Source: DASRJG01 sp032124015 | Lineage (GTDB): Bacteria > Acidobacteriota > Polarisedimenticolia > Polarisedimenticolales > DASRJG01 | Reading direction: 5' to 3' | DNA length: 34,479 nucleotides | NCBI GenBank assembly: GCA_032124015.1 | Contig: JAQBEH010000002.1 | Location: 1-34,479 of the forward strand | Shown: piece after piece, positions 1-8,121 of the stretch | Layout of the letters: each line of letters begins with the position of its first letter | Position numbering within the stretch: position 1 is the first letter of the stretch | Notes under the pieces: generated by a model | What the model saw: only the letters and a program-made list of their open reading frames with translations | Databases searched by the model: none | Told to the model about the DNA's origin: nothing | Made by a program: the position numbers and the translations under genes

Positions 1-142
1 TCGAGCTCGTAATCAAGGGCAAGATGGTGCTGAGCGTTGAGGTCGCACGGGGCCTCTCTTCCGTCGGAGCGATCTAGTAACGCACGAGACGGTCACGCCC
101 TCGGGCAGCTCCCGCACACAGACCATTCACGTCGGATACTGA
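1..142 (+). pseudogene. Remnant of a CARDB-type exported protein gene, internally deleted
   Basis: This is the left-edge fragment of a gene homologous to the one at 4791-5708. Bases 3-74 read ELVIKGKMVLSVEVARGL and line up with IELVIGSERVPNVEVSRSL of that copy. Two stops (TAG at 75-77, TAA at 78-80) follow. Bases from about 110 to 142 then encode SRTQTIHVGY and a stop, matching the extreme C-terminus SRTQTIRVGY of the other copy, but in a different frame. Roughly 670 bp of the gene's middle, including nearly all of the CARDB-like domain, has therefore been lost. The 5' end lies outside the window. I see no way this fragment makes a functional protein. It is evidence that the region carried tandem copies of this family. 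Confidence 0.75.
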
Positions 143-540
143 TTGTTGGAAACGACGCTCCGTCGTGGAACGGAGTGCCGTTGATCGACTCGTGACCCGT
201 TCGCCCTCCAACACGGAGCTCAGCCGCTCCCCGCCGCCCCACCATTCGAATGTGCCGATCGGCCTCCGCGGCACTCGAACGACCGGTGCGAACCCGTCGC
301 CAGTTCAGCGTGGCGAACGGGTTCGAATCCAGCATCCCCGCCCATCGCGCACACCGAATTGAAGCTCATCGTCCGAAATCGGCGGGCGCCGCCGTTACAG
401 AGAAAAAGGACGGGTTAGTACGGCCCATTGCCTTGAAGGTGATGGGGAGCCGTGGCGCCGAATGACGCGAGAGCTGGCCCAGCCGGAGGACGACATGCCC
501 CTGTATTCGACGAGAGAGTTCCGGAAGTACACGGCAACTC
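143..540 (+). repeat. Copy A of a duplicated downstream/leader block
   Basis: This stretch holds no convincing gene. Bases from 143 to about 200 resemble those after the stop of the 4791-5708 copy. They include a small hairpin, CTCCGT (158-163) pairing with ACGGAG (170-175). Bases 346 to about 535 align without a gap to 5904-6093 (constant offset 5558) and share the stretch GGCGGGYGCCGCCGTTACAG. Both copies then have a GGAGG- or AGGAG-like site, an ATG (495 here, 6053 there) and a peptide of the form STR-x-FRKY. The bases between about 200 and 345 align poorly and show nothing I recognise. The block looks like the 3' flank of one paralog plus the 5' leader of the next. Confidence 0.7.
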
Positions 541-749
541 GGCGCGCGCCGGTGGTGTTTCCGGTGTCCGTAGCAGGCGGGTCCGCCCATCCTGGCGAGA
601 GATCCTTTCGGTGGAGTGCACCGCTCGGGCCGGCTCCGAGTCTTGGTTCTCTCACTGGCGTGACGAGGGCTTGGCCGAGCGAGGCTCGCCAGGAAGACGT
701 CCTCGCTGGTGACGAAAGCAACCGCAACGTCCTGACGATCGGCACTTGA
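495..749 (+). other. Doubtful ORF beginning with the conserved leader peptide
   Basis: An open frame starts at ATG 495 behind CCGGAGGACGAC and runs 84 codons to TGA at 747-749. Its first 13 residues, MPLYSTREFRKYT, match the leader MTPFSTRRFRKYS encoded from 6053. Beyond that the sequence is rich in Ala, Arg, Ser and Pro and resembles no family I know. The intact relative continues into a signal peptide and secreted protein, while this copy does not. I read it as the stump of a lost paralog whose body was replaced by unrelated sequence. A genuine small protein is possible but not supported. Confidence 0.25.
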
Positions 750-766
750 GACGACAGGGGGCGCCA

Positions 767-1315
767 ATGCGTGCTCAGCACCAACCGCGATGCATTTTCA
801 GACCCTCGCTGGAGCTTCACCAACTTTCCCCTGAGGCCGCTCGTCTGTACCTGGATCCGTGTACTCCCACCATTGACGGAGATACCTCCATGCGAGGCTA
901 TCCGATTCTGATCGCGACCCGGCACTTCGTCATCGCCCACGACTGGCGCGACGTCTGGCTGTGCATTCCGGATCGGGACCCGCTCTCGATTGGGACCCAC
1001 TACGAGGAACCGAGGTCGGTCAAGGTTTCCCCGAACAGCCGCTGGTGTGCGTCAGGAGGGTGTGGCGTCGTCGTCTACCACCTGCACGATCCCTACCGCC
1101 CGTTCAGCAGCGGGGTCGAGACCGACCAGTGGTGGGAGATCGGGCGCGACGAAGACGACCCGTGGCTCGTCGACCGTCTGCGGGTCATCGGCGAGGACCG
1201 GCTTCGGATCGTTGTCGATCCGGAGTCGCACCACGGTGGCGTCTACGACGTGAACGTCGCGCAGAGGACGATCCAGCGGCGACACCTGACCGCCGTGCGA
1301 CGCACGGAGACTTGA
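767..1315 (+). CDS. Hypothetical protein, 182 aa
   Basis: I do not recognise the family. The start ATG 767 is chosen because AGGGGG lies 5-6 bases upstream; an in-frame TTG at 746 is an alternative. There is no signal peptide or membrane segment, so the product should be cytoplasmic. The sequence is rich in Trp, Asp and Arg. The middle (VKVSPNSRWCASGGCGVVVY) reads like one blade of a beta-propeller, and a DQWWEIGRDEDDPW stretch follows. Charged, tryptophan-rich single-domain proteins of this size are common in myxobacterial-type genomes and sometimes act as immunity proteins, but nothing here proves that role. It lies between the worn leader block and the TPR-CHAT gene, with 237 bp separating it from the latter. 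Confidence 0.6.
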   Translation: MRAQHQPRCIFRPSLELHQLSPEAARLYLDPCTPTIDGDTSMRGYPILIATRHFVIAHDWRDVWLCIPDRDPLSIGTHYEEPRSVKVSPNSRWCASGGCGVVVYHLHDPYRPFSSGVETDQWWEIGRDEDDPWLVDRLRVIGEDRLRIVVDPESHHGGVYDVNVAQRTIQRRHLTAVRRTET

Positions 1316-1552
1316 TCTCAGCACCTCGAGCGGCTGTCGAGCAACACGCGTGATTGCAGAGCGGATCCACGCGATCACGTGAGCCATATCCCCAATTCGC
1401 TCCTCCAATGCGGGTGACTTCTTTCGCCGCGGGCGCCAGTCGCCTCTTGAGAGCGTTTGCGAACGCGAAACGGAGTCACTCAATACTCGGTTTCGGGCCC
1501 CCTCCGACCCCCGCTGCGTTACCATGCGGCTGAAGGTCGAGGGGGTGCCGCT

Positions 1553-4552
1553 ATGTTCCGTTCCGCGCTTTGCGCCGCAGTCTTCGTTGGACTCGCGGGC
1601 TTAGATGTTCCCGCCTTCAGAATCACTACGGCCGCAAGCGCACTTCAGGACCGTGATGTCGAGCTCGAAGCGCGCGAGGGCCTCGCTCGTGCGGTGAGCG
1701 AGGGCGGCGCGAGATCGGTCAAGGCCGCGTGGTGGCTCGACCGACTCGTGGAAAGCCTCGTCCACGCGAACACGCCCGACTTGGAAGAGCTACTGATGCT
1801 TGCCCAGCGAACCGCCGATCTCGACGTTGATTTGTACGGCGATACTTCGGCGGAAGCCGCGAGGAGCCTTGCGCGATTGGGTAGGGTGCTTAACGATTGC
1901 GGCGCAGCGGCCGACGCCGAGTCCGTATTGCGCCGCGCCCTCGCGAGCTACGACGCGCTGGGGGGTTCTCCAGACCCTGATCACGCAGCAGCCCACTACA
2001 GCCTGGGCATCGTTCTCAAGTCTCGCGAGCGTTGGGTTGCGGCCCGGGAACACCTGCAGGCGTCGCTCGACATGCTCGAGGCTCTGGGTCTCGGCGACGC
2101 CGTGGAAACAGTGGACATTGTCGGAAGTCTCGCGGTCCTCGATCGTGAAACCGGACAGCTCGGTGACGCTCGAGCGGGTTTCGAACGCCAGCTGGCGATT
2201 CGTCGACGGATCCTGGGCGAACAGCACGGTCTCGTCGCTGACGCGTGGAACAACCTGGGTACTGTGCTTGTCGATCTTGGGTTGAGCGCTGACGCCAAAT
2301 CGGCGTACCAACGGGCAATCGCAATTTACGAACTCAACGGTGGACCGCCGAACTCTGGCCAGGCCAATGCGCTCTTCAACTACGGGATACTTCTTTCCGC
2401 CGACCTCGCCAACGCCCGCGCCGTCGAGTTCGTCGAAAAGGGAACCGAACTGCACAAGGTCATTTCTGGACCTGAGAGCGCCGATTACGCAGGATGCTTG
2501 ACAGTACTCGGTGGGGTCTACGCAGAGCGTGGACGCCCAGAGGCAGCGCTCACCATCTTCGGCCAAGCGGCGACGCTCTGGGAGCGCTTGCGGGGCCCTG
2601 AGCACTCGGAAGTCGCGATCGCCCTCGGAAATCGCGCCACGTGTCTTCGTCAGCTTCATCGGCTCCATGAATCGTATTCTGATTTCGACCGAGCGGTGAC
2701 GATTGCAGAGCACACGCTTGGTTCGGAACATCCTTGGACTCTTCAGATGATTCAGGGTCGCGCCGCGACCGCCTACGACCTTGGCGACGATAGAACCGCC
2801 GCAGACGACGGGATTCGCATGGAGCGCTCCCGGGCCTCCGTGATTCGGACACTCGCTCTCGATCTCGCGTCGGAGGAATCGATGGGGCTTGCGGCCAACC
2901 TGCCGAGCGGCGCGGACATCGTCCTCTCTGCGCTCGCGCGTGGGGGCACGGGTCGTCAACGCGAGGCCGCGCTTGATGCCACGATCCGTACACGGGCATC
3001 GGTTCTCGACGCGCTTGCGAAGCGGAACCGCGTGCTCGTTTCGATCAATGATCCGAAAACGAACGAGCAGCGCGAGCATCTCGCGGCCGACCGCGCGAGA
3101 CTCGCGATTGAGTTCTCGCGATTCTCGTCTGAGCTGGACGGCAGCGGGAACGAGTTCCGCCAACTCCAAGAGGCCGTGAATCGGGACGAGATCGAGCTCG
3201 CCCGCAACAATCGCACTGTCGCCCTTGACCGCGTACGGGAAACCGCCGGTCTCGACGAACTTCGCGCGGCGATGCCCTCTGATGCTGCCCTCGTTTCCTT
3301 CGTGAGATTCGGAAAGCTCGGCGAACCTACATCCGACCCGGCGCCAACCGTCCAGGGCGAGGGCGTCGCTGAGACTTTTCGAACGTACTACGGCGCCTTC
3401 GTTCTCAAGCCAGGTCAGTCTGAGCCCGACTTCGTCGTCGTCGGAAAGACGGCGGACATCGACGCTGCGATCTCGGAGTGGCGGGCCCGCGTCGCCTCGG
3501 CGCCGCCTGCCACGACCGCGGCCGCGCGAGTCGTCGAGGCCAGGTACCGGCTGACCGCCGCCAGGCTACGCGCCAGCCTCTGGGATCCGGTTGCACGGGA
3601 CCTAGGTAGGGTCAATAGGGTCTTTATCGTCCCAGACGGCGAGATCAACGTAGTCAGCTTCGCGACCCTCTCGACCCCGAGCGGTGCCTATCTGCTGGAG
3701 ACCGGTCCTGCAATTCACTACCTGTCCTCTGAACGCGATCTCCTGCGGCCGCGATCGTCTTCCGCTACCCCATCTCTACTCGCTTTCGGCGGCCCTGATT
3801 TCGAGCAGGCGAGCGATTCGGCCCGAGAGGGCCCCGCACCTTCGGTAGGTCAGGGGAGCTTCCGCGGGGCGCCACCCGGCTGCCTCGAGTTTCGCCGGAC
3901 CCGCTGGAAGGCGCTTCCTAACGCCACTCTTGAAGCCGAGGAGGTGGGTAACCTCTGGATGAAGCGGCACGGCGTGGCTTCGGTGCGGGAGCTGACGGGA
4001 GCAAGAGCGTCTGAGGCTGCGTTCAAGGCGCTCGCGCCCAAGTTTGACGTCCTCCATCTTGCAACCCACGGCTTCGTTCTCGCGGGTGATTGCGCCCCGG
4101 CAGCCGCAAGTCTCTCGCCCGATTCGCTTCTCCTGGCAGGCGTTGTTCTTGCCGGGGCGAATCGCCGAAACACGGCAAATACCACTGGCGAAGACGGCGT
4201 CCTGACAGCCGAGGAGATCGCGTCGCTCGACCTCTCCGGGGTCTCCTGGGCCGTCCTCTCGGCCTGCGAAACCGGCCTCGGGCGAATTCATGCAGGTGAG
4301 GGGGTCTTCGGTCTGCGGCGGGCATTTCAGGTCGCCGGTGTCGGGACCCTGGTCATGAGCCTATGGAAGGTACGAGATGACCGCGCGCGGCAGTGGATGC
4401 GGTCACTCTACGCGTCGAGGACCGCTGGTCACGACACCGTCACTGCGGCACGTGATGCCAGCCTCAGCATTCTGAATTCTCGCCGACGCTCCGGAGCGGA
4501 CACTCATCCGTTCTGGTGGGGAGCGTTCGTCGCCGCCGGCGACTGGGAATAG
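1553..4552 (+). CDS. Exported TPR-CHAT protein (caspase-like peptidase domain)
   Basis: The 999-residue product starts at ATG 1553 behind GAGGGGGTG. An in-frame start at 1457 would add 32 residues with no signal character. The N-terminus (MFRSALCAAVFVGLAGL) looks like a Sec signal peptide. Residues from about 50 to 480 are TPR repeats of the kinesin-light-chain (TPR_10/12) type, with the usual ALGNRA- and AAHYSLG-like helices. A helical linker leads to a CHAT domain from about residue 573 to the end. The catalytic dyad is visible as His839 in HLATHGF and Cys905 in LSACETG, followed by the conserved SLWKVRD. CHAT proteins are clan CD cysteine peptidases related to caspases and separases; the TPRs would bind a partner or the substrate. 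Export of the protein and the absence of any CRISPR gene argue against a Craspase-type role. The substrate is unknown. Confidence 0.9.
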   Translation: MFRSALCAAVFVGLAGLDVPAFRITTAASALQDRDVELEAREGLARAVSEGGARSVKAAWWLDRLVESLVHANTPDLEELLMLAQRTADLDVDLYGDTSAEAARSLARLGRVLNDCGAAADAESVLRRALASYDALGGSPDPDHAAAHYSLGIVLKSRERWVAAREHLQASLDMLEALGLGDAVETVDIVGSLAVLDRETGQLGDARAGFERQLAIRRRILGEQHGLVADAWNNLGTVLVDLGLSADAKSAYQRAIAIYELNGGPPNSGQANALFNYGILLSADLANARAVEFVEKGTELHKVISGPESADYAGCLTVLGGVYAERGRPEAALTIFGQAATLWERLRGPEHSEVAIALGNRATCLRQLHRLHESYSDFDRAVTIAEHTLGSEHPWTLQMIQGRAATAYDLGDDRTAADDGIRMERSRASVIRTLALDLASEESMGLAANLPSGADIVLSALARGGTGRQREAALDATIRTRASVLDALAKRNRVLVSINDPKTNEQREHLAADRARLAIEFSRFSSELDGSGNEFRQLQEAVNRDEIELARNNRTVALDRVRETAGLDELRAAMPSDAALVSFVRFGKLGEPTSDPAPTVQGEGVAETFRTYYGAFVLKPGQSEPDFVVVGKTADIDAAISEWRARVASAPPATTAAARVVEARYRLTAARLRASLWDPVARDLGRVNRVFIVPDGEINVVSFATLSTPSGAYLLETGPAIHYLSSERDLLRPRSSSATPSLLAFGGPDFEQASDSAREGPAPSVGQGSFRGAPPGCLEFRRTRWKALPNATLEAEEVGNLWMKRHGVASVRELTGARASEAAFKALAPKFDVLHLATHGFVLAGDCAPAAASLSPDSLLLAGVVLAGANRRNTANTTGEDGVLTAEEIASLDLSGVSWAVLSACETGLGRIHAGEGVFGLRRAFQVAGVGTLVMSLWKVRDDRARQWMRSLYASRTAGHDTVTAARDASLSILNSRRRSGADTHPFWWGAFVAAGDWE

Positions 4553-4790
4553 GGCATCCCTACGAACCATACGAGCTGAGCGATTTGCGTGTGCGCGAGT
4601 GGGAGGGCCCAGTTCCCGCCCTGAGTTCGCATACGGATGAGATTCAAGTGCGTGGCCACGCGAGTCGGGCGTGCGTGAGGTGACGCCAGGCGCATTGAGC
4701 GGCAGCCTCCGAAAAACGTCCCCCGCTCCGTTCTCCTCGTCGAGCCTATTCAAGCGCGCCAGCTGCGGCTGGACGCAGGAGGACATTTCG

Positions 4791-5708
4791 ATGAGCCAAG
4801 AGATGATCCGTCGCCTCACTTCAATCTGCCTGATCGCCGTCGTCGCGACCGTTGCCTTCGCCTCACGCCGCGACAGCCAACCCATCGCGTTCGGAGCGGT
4901 CGATGATCGAGGAACTACCATCGAGCTTGTAATTGGGTCAGAAAGAGTGCCTAACGTCGAGGTGTCACGGAGCCTCTAGCGTGACAGCGAGATCGTGCTC
5001 CAGGAGATGGTCGCGCCTTCGACCCGCTCGCCTTCCAAACGCACCCTCGAGTTGTCGCTGCAGTTCGATGGAATCGCCGGTGTCCCCGACGGACACTACA
5101 CGATGATCATCGAGGCACGAACTCCTTCGGGCGACGACGGGATCGGTTTCGTCACCTCCCAGGCCCTCCGCGTGACGGTCGCGAACGGACAGCTTCAGCC
5201 GGAGCGTGCTGCCTGGGATCCGCCGGCTGAGAACGAAGCAGGAAATGCCGGCGCCGGGACCGTGTCCCCTATGCAACTTGACGATCCTGACGACTCTGTC
5301 GATGCCCAGACAGCCGTTGCAGCGCTTGCCGCGTTGCCCAATCTTCGCAACGAGGGGATCACGCATACGGCATATTGCGGTACTAGCTCTCTCTGTTCCG
5401 TTGTGTTCTACAACACCATCTGCAATCGAGGGACGAGCACGGCCTGGAGCTTCGCAGTGGGAATGAAGGGCTGGGGCACCCCGACGATCTCGACCTGCAC
5501 GGGGCTGTGGCGTGCCACGAACACCAGCTCGAGTCTCGGGGCAAACTCCTGCCGATCAATTCTCATTTACGGCCCCGGTTACGTTGGTCCCAAGGTCGCA
5601 AAGGGAAGCTATCTGACGGTGACCGGTCGCGCCGACAACTACTGCCAGGTTTCTGAGAGCTCTGAGACCGACAACTCACGTACGCAGACCATTCGCGTAG
5701 GATACTGA
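4791..5708 (+). pseudogene. CARDB-like exported protein gene interrupted by one TAG stop
   Basis: The reading frame from ATG 4791 (or in-frame ATG 4803) to TGA 5708 is open except for TAG at 4977-4979. The N-terminus (MIRRLTSICLIAVVATVAFA) is a signal peptide. The sequence on both sides of the stop aligns in register with the intact relative at 6107-6739: IELVIGSERVPN with VELRVERDD before it, and RDSEIVLQ with RSGDLLLK after it. The stop falls where the relative has Tyr. The C-terminal 120 residues (NRGTSTAW ... GRADNYCQVSESSETDNS) look like a CARDB adhesion-type beta-sandwich with several cysteines. A restart at GTG 4995 is possible but would lack a signal peptide. The lesion is a single substitution, so the gene died recently, is read through, or carries a sequencing error. 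Confidence 0.75.
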
Positions 5709-6098
5709 GTGTTTTGAATCGATGCTCCGTCGTGGAGTTCCACCGGGCGGCTGTTAGACACGCGGGTGCCTCACGACGGAGCACAGCTGCATTCCCTCCT
5801 CCGCAACCCCCACCGCCCCGCTGCTGAGGCGCCTGGGAGGTTGGTGTCGTCAAACTCAAGGTGATCGCCTTGGGACGCTGCGAATCCGGCCCGTGCATTG
5901 ACTCGCGCACCCCAATTTCGAGTTTGCGCTCCGAATTTGGCGGGTGCCGCCGTTACAGCCAGGGAATGCGGCAATTCACGGACCATCCCCACCACGGCGA
6001 CGGAGATCCAGGGCGCCGAAGGATGCGAGACCAGGCCTCGCAGGAGAACGACATGACCCCGTTTTCGACGAGACGGTTCCGGAAGTACTCGGGAGAGG
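5709..6098 (+). repeat. Copy B of the duplicated downstream/leader block
   Basis: This is the counterpart of copy A at 143-540. The best part, 5904-6093, aligns gaplessly with 346-535. It ends in the segment AGGAGAACGAC-ATG that opens an in-frame leader, MTPFSTRRFRKYSGEGQE, running straight into the next gene's own start at 6107. A shortened version of the same leader seems to precede 4791-5708 (GCAGGAGGACATTTCG, then AAGAGATGA). The block therefore looks like a shared 5' region of this gene family. No other gene is visible in it. Confidence 0.65.
5724..5782 (+). terminator. Inverted repeat after the CARDB-like gene
   Basis: GCTCCGTCGTGGAG (5724-5737) pairs with CTCACGACGGAGC (5770-5782) across a loop of about 32 bases. 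The stem begins 16 bp after the stop at 5708, where a terminator would be expected, but no T-run follows, so intrinsic termination is uncertain. Copy A keeps only a shorter hairpin at 158-175. Confidence 0.4.
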
Positions 6099-6106
6099 GA
6101 CAAGAG

Positions 6107-6739
6107 ATGACAAGGACGATCTCGTGCTACGTCACCTTGGGAGCGTTGCTCTGGCTACCGGCTGGCAGCGTCCTCGGCTCGAGCGGACTCGTGCCGCCGC
6201 TCAAGTTCGGGCGCCCGGATGATCGCACTTGGAAGGTCGAATTGCGGGTCGAGCGCGACGACGTGGAGCGCCTCACTGTCGAGAGGTCCGTCTACCGATC
6301 CGGGGACCTGCTTCTGAAGGAGTCGGTCCCGCTCCTTTACACCGCGGGCGTCACGCGAGTGCTGGACATTCCATTCGAATTCGACGGGCGGGTTCAGCTG
6401 CTCGATGGGGCATACGCCGAGGTACTCGAGGCCCAGGGAGTGCCGACACGCGAAAGCGGCGTCGGATTCGTTGTCGCCAAGACTGTCTACTTCGTCGTCG
6501 AAAGCGGAAGCGTTCGGTTCGTCTCCCAGGAAGATTACTCCCGCCGCGTGCAACAAGTCGACGCAGAGATCGGCTCTGGCGGAGCTCCCAGGACCAGATT
6601 TCTCCGCATGGGTGGCGACTCCGGTACCGCGTCGGCCGCTGTCGCCCTGGAAGCCGGCGCAGCGATACAGATTCACAGCGGTCATGTACCACGACCAGGA
6701 AACATCGCGACGCCGCAGTCCGAGAAGGACGAGCGGTGA
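6107..6739 (+). CDS. Exported protein, intact relative of the CARDB-like gene
   Basis: ATG 6107 is preferred because GGGAGAGGG sits just upstream and the protein then opens with a signal peptide (MTRTISCYVTLGALLWLPAG). The in-frame ATG 6053 would prepend an 18-residue leader. The mature part (about 185 residues) is a predicted beta-sandwich: VELRVERDDVERLTVERSVY, then FEFDGRVQLLDGAYAEVLE and VGFVVAKTVYFVVESG. These segments match the N-terminal domain of the broken copy at 4791-5708. This gene lacks the CARDB-like C-terminus. The stop lies 10 bp before the metallopeptidase start at 6750, so the two are probably co-transcribed. The function is unknown. An accessory or chaperone role for the secreted peptidase is only an inference from position. 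Confidence 0.75.
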   Translation: MTRTISCYVTLGALLWLPAGSVLGSSGLVPPLKFGRPDDRTWKVELRVERDDVERLTVERSVYRSGDLLLKESVPLLYTAGVTRVLDIPFEFDGRVQLLDGAYAEVLEAQGVPTRESGVGFVVAKTVYFVVESGSVRFVSQEDYSRRVQQVDAEIGSGGAPRTRFLRMGGDSGTASAAVALEAGAAIQIHSGHVPRPGNIATPQSEKDER

Positions 6740-6749
6740 GGAGGCTACG

Positions 6750-8039
6750 ATGACGAGAAGCGGATTGCTATCGATCTCTGTCGCGTTCTTGGTCGTCGCT
6801 TCCGTTGAGGCCATGGCAGCGACACGAACTGTCTGCTTCACCTTGACTCTGGTGGACAACCGGACAAACTGCGCGACTTCATCCGAGGTGGGCGCCAGAC
6901 GGGGGTGCCGCAGCCTTTCCGCGAACAGCCGCAACTGGGTCTATGCCCGCGGTCAGGTCGTCGAAGCGTGGGACAAGGACCCCGACGGTGTCGACGAGTA
7001 CATCGGGTCGTGGGTTCTGTCCTACGAAGGAACCAACTGCTTGACGTTCGAGTGGGAGAACGCGAGCTACGCCCTGGGCGAAGCGAACCCGGACGTCTAC
7101 CTCCGTATGGTTAACCGCGTGATGAAGAGCTCTGCTCGTGGGATTTCCGCTTACGCTCGAAACACCGACGGCAGCGCAGATTATGTCATCTGGTCGCGGA
7201 ATGGTCCGTCTTCGAATCCCGACCAATTCACCGCCGCCGATTGTCGCGCTGGAACGAACTGCTACATCAACGGGAACAACTGGCTCTACCCCACATCCGA
7301 TGTCAATTCAGAACTTGGCAGGCGATACATGATGCTCGATTCCGCCCAGCATGCCCTCGAAATCTACGGCGACACGATGACGCAGAACGTGAATTTGCGA
7401 TACCCAGGGCAAGCCAGCTGCCCGACCAGCTGCGCCAACGACCGAGGCACGATCAGCATCACTGAGGCAGCCGGCAATGACGGTGGAAACGTGACGCACG
7501 AGATTGGGCACTCCCTTCAGATGCAGGAGTTCGGCCAGGACTATCTTCAGCTCGACTGCAGCCAAGGCGGTGATTGGCACAGCATGGTCTCCGCCGAATA
7601 CGACTCTTGCTCCACGACAGAGGGTTGGGCCGACTACGTAGCCACCGTCGCTTGGTACAACCCGGACAACCCCGCTGTCGTCCCGCTGTTCTACGGCTAC
7701 AACCTCGAGCAGCCGACCCCCTTGAAGTCGATCTGCTCTTCCAACCGCGCGTACGAGCTCCAGACGGCAAAAGCCTTCTGGGACCTCGACGACGCGAACG
7801 CCGAAGCAGGCGCTGGCGTGGCGACCGGCTGGCCCGATACGACCTGGTACAGCACGACGTTCATCGCCAAGCAATGGGCCGATTTCCCCGACGGATTCTC
7901 GGACCGACAGGACGCGGAGACCGGAGCCCACGGCGTCAACATGAAGGACTACTACTACAACAACAGCGCTGACTTTGGACCCTACTTCTACAACTCCTTC
8001 CTGAGGCACAACTGCCTGCAGTCCCAGGAAGAGAACTGA
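6750..8039 (+). CDS. Secreted zinc metallopeptidase (HEIGH ... EGWADY)
   Basis: The 429-residue product starts at ATG 6750 behind GTGAGGAGG. A signal peptide (MTRSGLLSISVAFLVVASVEAMAA) is clear. The zinc site is HEIGH at residues 250-254. A likely third ligand is Glu291 in TTEGWADY, 37 residues later, a gluzincin-type arrangement. The region before the site carries paired cysteines (ASCPTSCANDRG), and cysteines recur throughout, which suggests disulfides in an extracellular protein. I cannot place it in a named MEROPS family. The gene belongs to a run of exported proteins (6107-11257). The gap to the next gene is 82 bp. The substrate is unknown. Confidence 0.8.
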   Translation: MTRSGLLSISVAFLVVASVEAMAATRTVCFTLTLVDNRTNCATSSEVGARRGCRSLSANSRNWVYARGQVVEAWDKDPDGVDEYIGSWVLSYEGTNCLTFEWENASYALGEANPDVYLRMVNRVMKSSARGISAYARNTDGSADYVIWSRNGPSSNPDQFTAADCRAGTNCYINGNNWLYPTSDVNSELGRRYMMLDSAQHALEIYGDTMTQNVNLRYPGQASCPTSCANDRGTISITEAAGNDGGNVTHEIGHSLQMQEFGQDYLQLDCSQGGDWHSMVSAEYDSCSTTEGWADYVATVAWYNPDNPAVVPLFYGYNLEQPTPLKSICSSNRAYELQTAKAFWDLDDANAEAGAGVATGWPDTTWYSTTFIAKQWADFPDGFSDRQDAETGAHGVNMKDYYYNNSADFGPYFYNSFLRHNCLQSQEEN

Positions 8040-8121
8040 AACCCGTGGCCTGGGCCAGCTGGACGAACCGAATGAACCGCGTTGCCGTCGCCGCGCCAAT
8101 GCTCTGAGTGAGGGAGGACGA

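Noticed and set aside
730..745. A 14-base match (CTGACGATCGGCAC) to the cohesin gene near 11054
   Set aside because: The match is short, lies in GC-rich DNA and has no similarity around it. I treat it as chance.
1316..1552. Possible regulatory structure before the TPR-CHAT gene (GCGTT-TGCG-AACGC)
   Set aside because: A 5-bp stem is too weak, and I see no convincing promoter pair. The gap is otherwise unremarkable.
1790..3169. A 459-codon open frame antisense to the TPR-CHAT gene
   Set aside because: It is a shadow of GC-rich codon usage. It lacks domains, signal and ribosome site, while the + frame has clear TPR and CHAT motifs.
1553..4552. TPR-CHAT as part of a Craspase/type III-E CRISPR system
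   Set aside because: No gRAMP effector, Cas gene or array is in the window and the protein has an export signal.
4977..4979. TAG as a pyrrolysine codon
   Set aside because: The intact relative has Tyr at this site, no pyl genes are visible, and the neighbouring family copy is clearly degenerate. Mutation is simpler.
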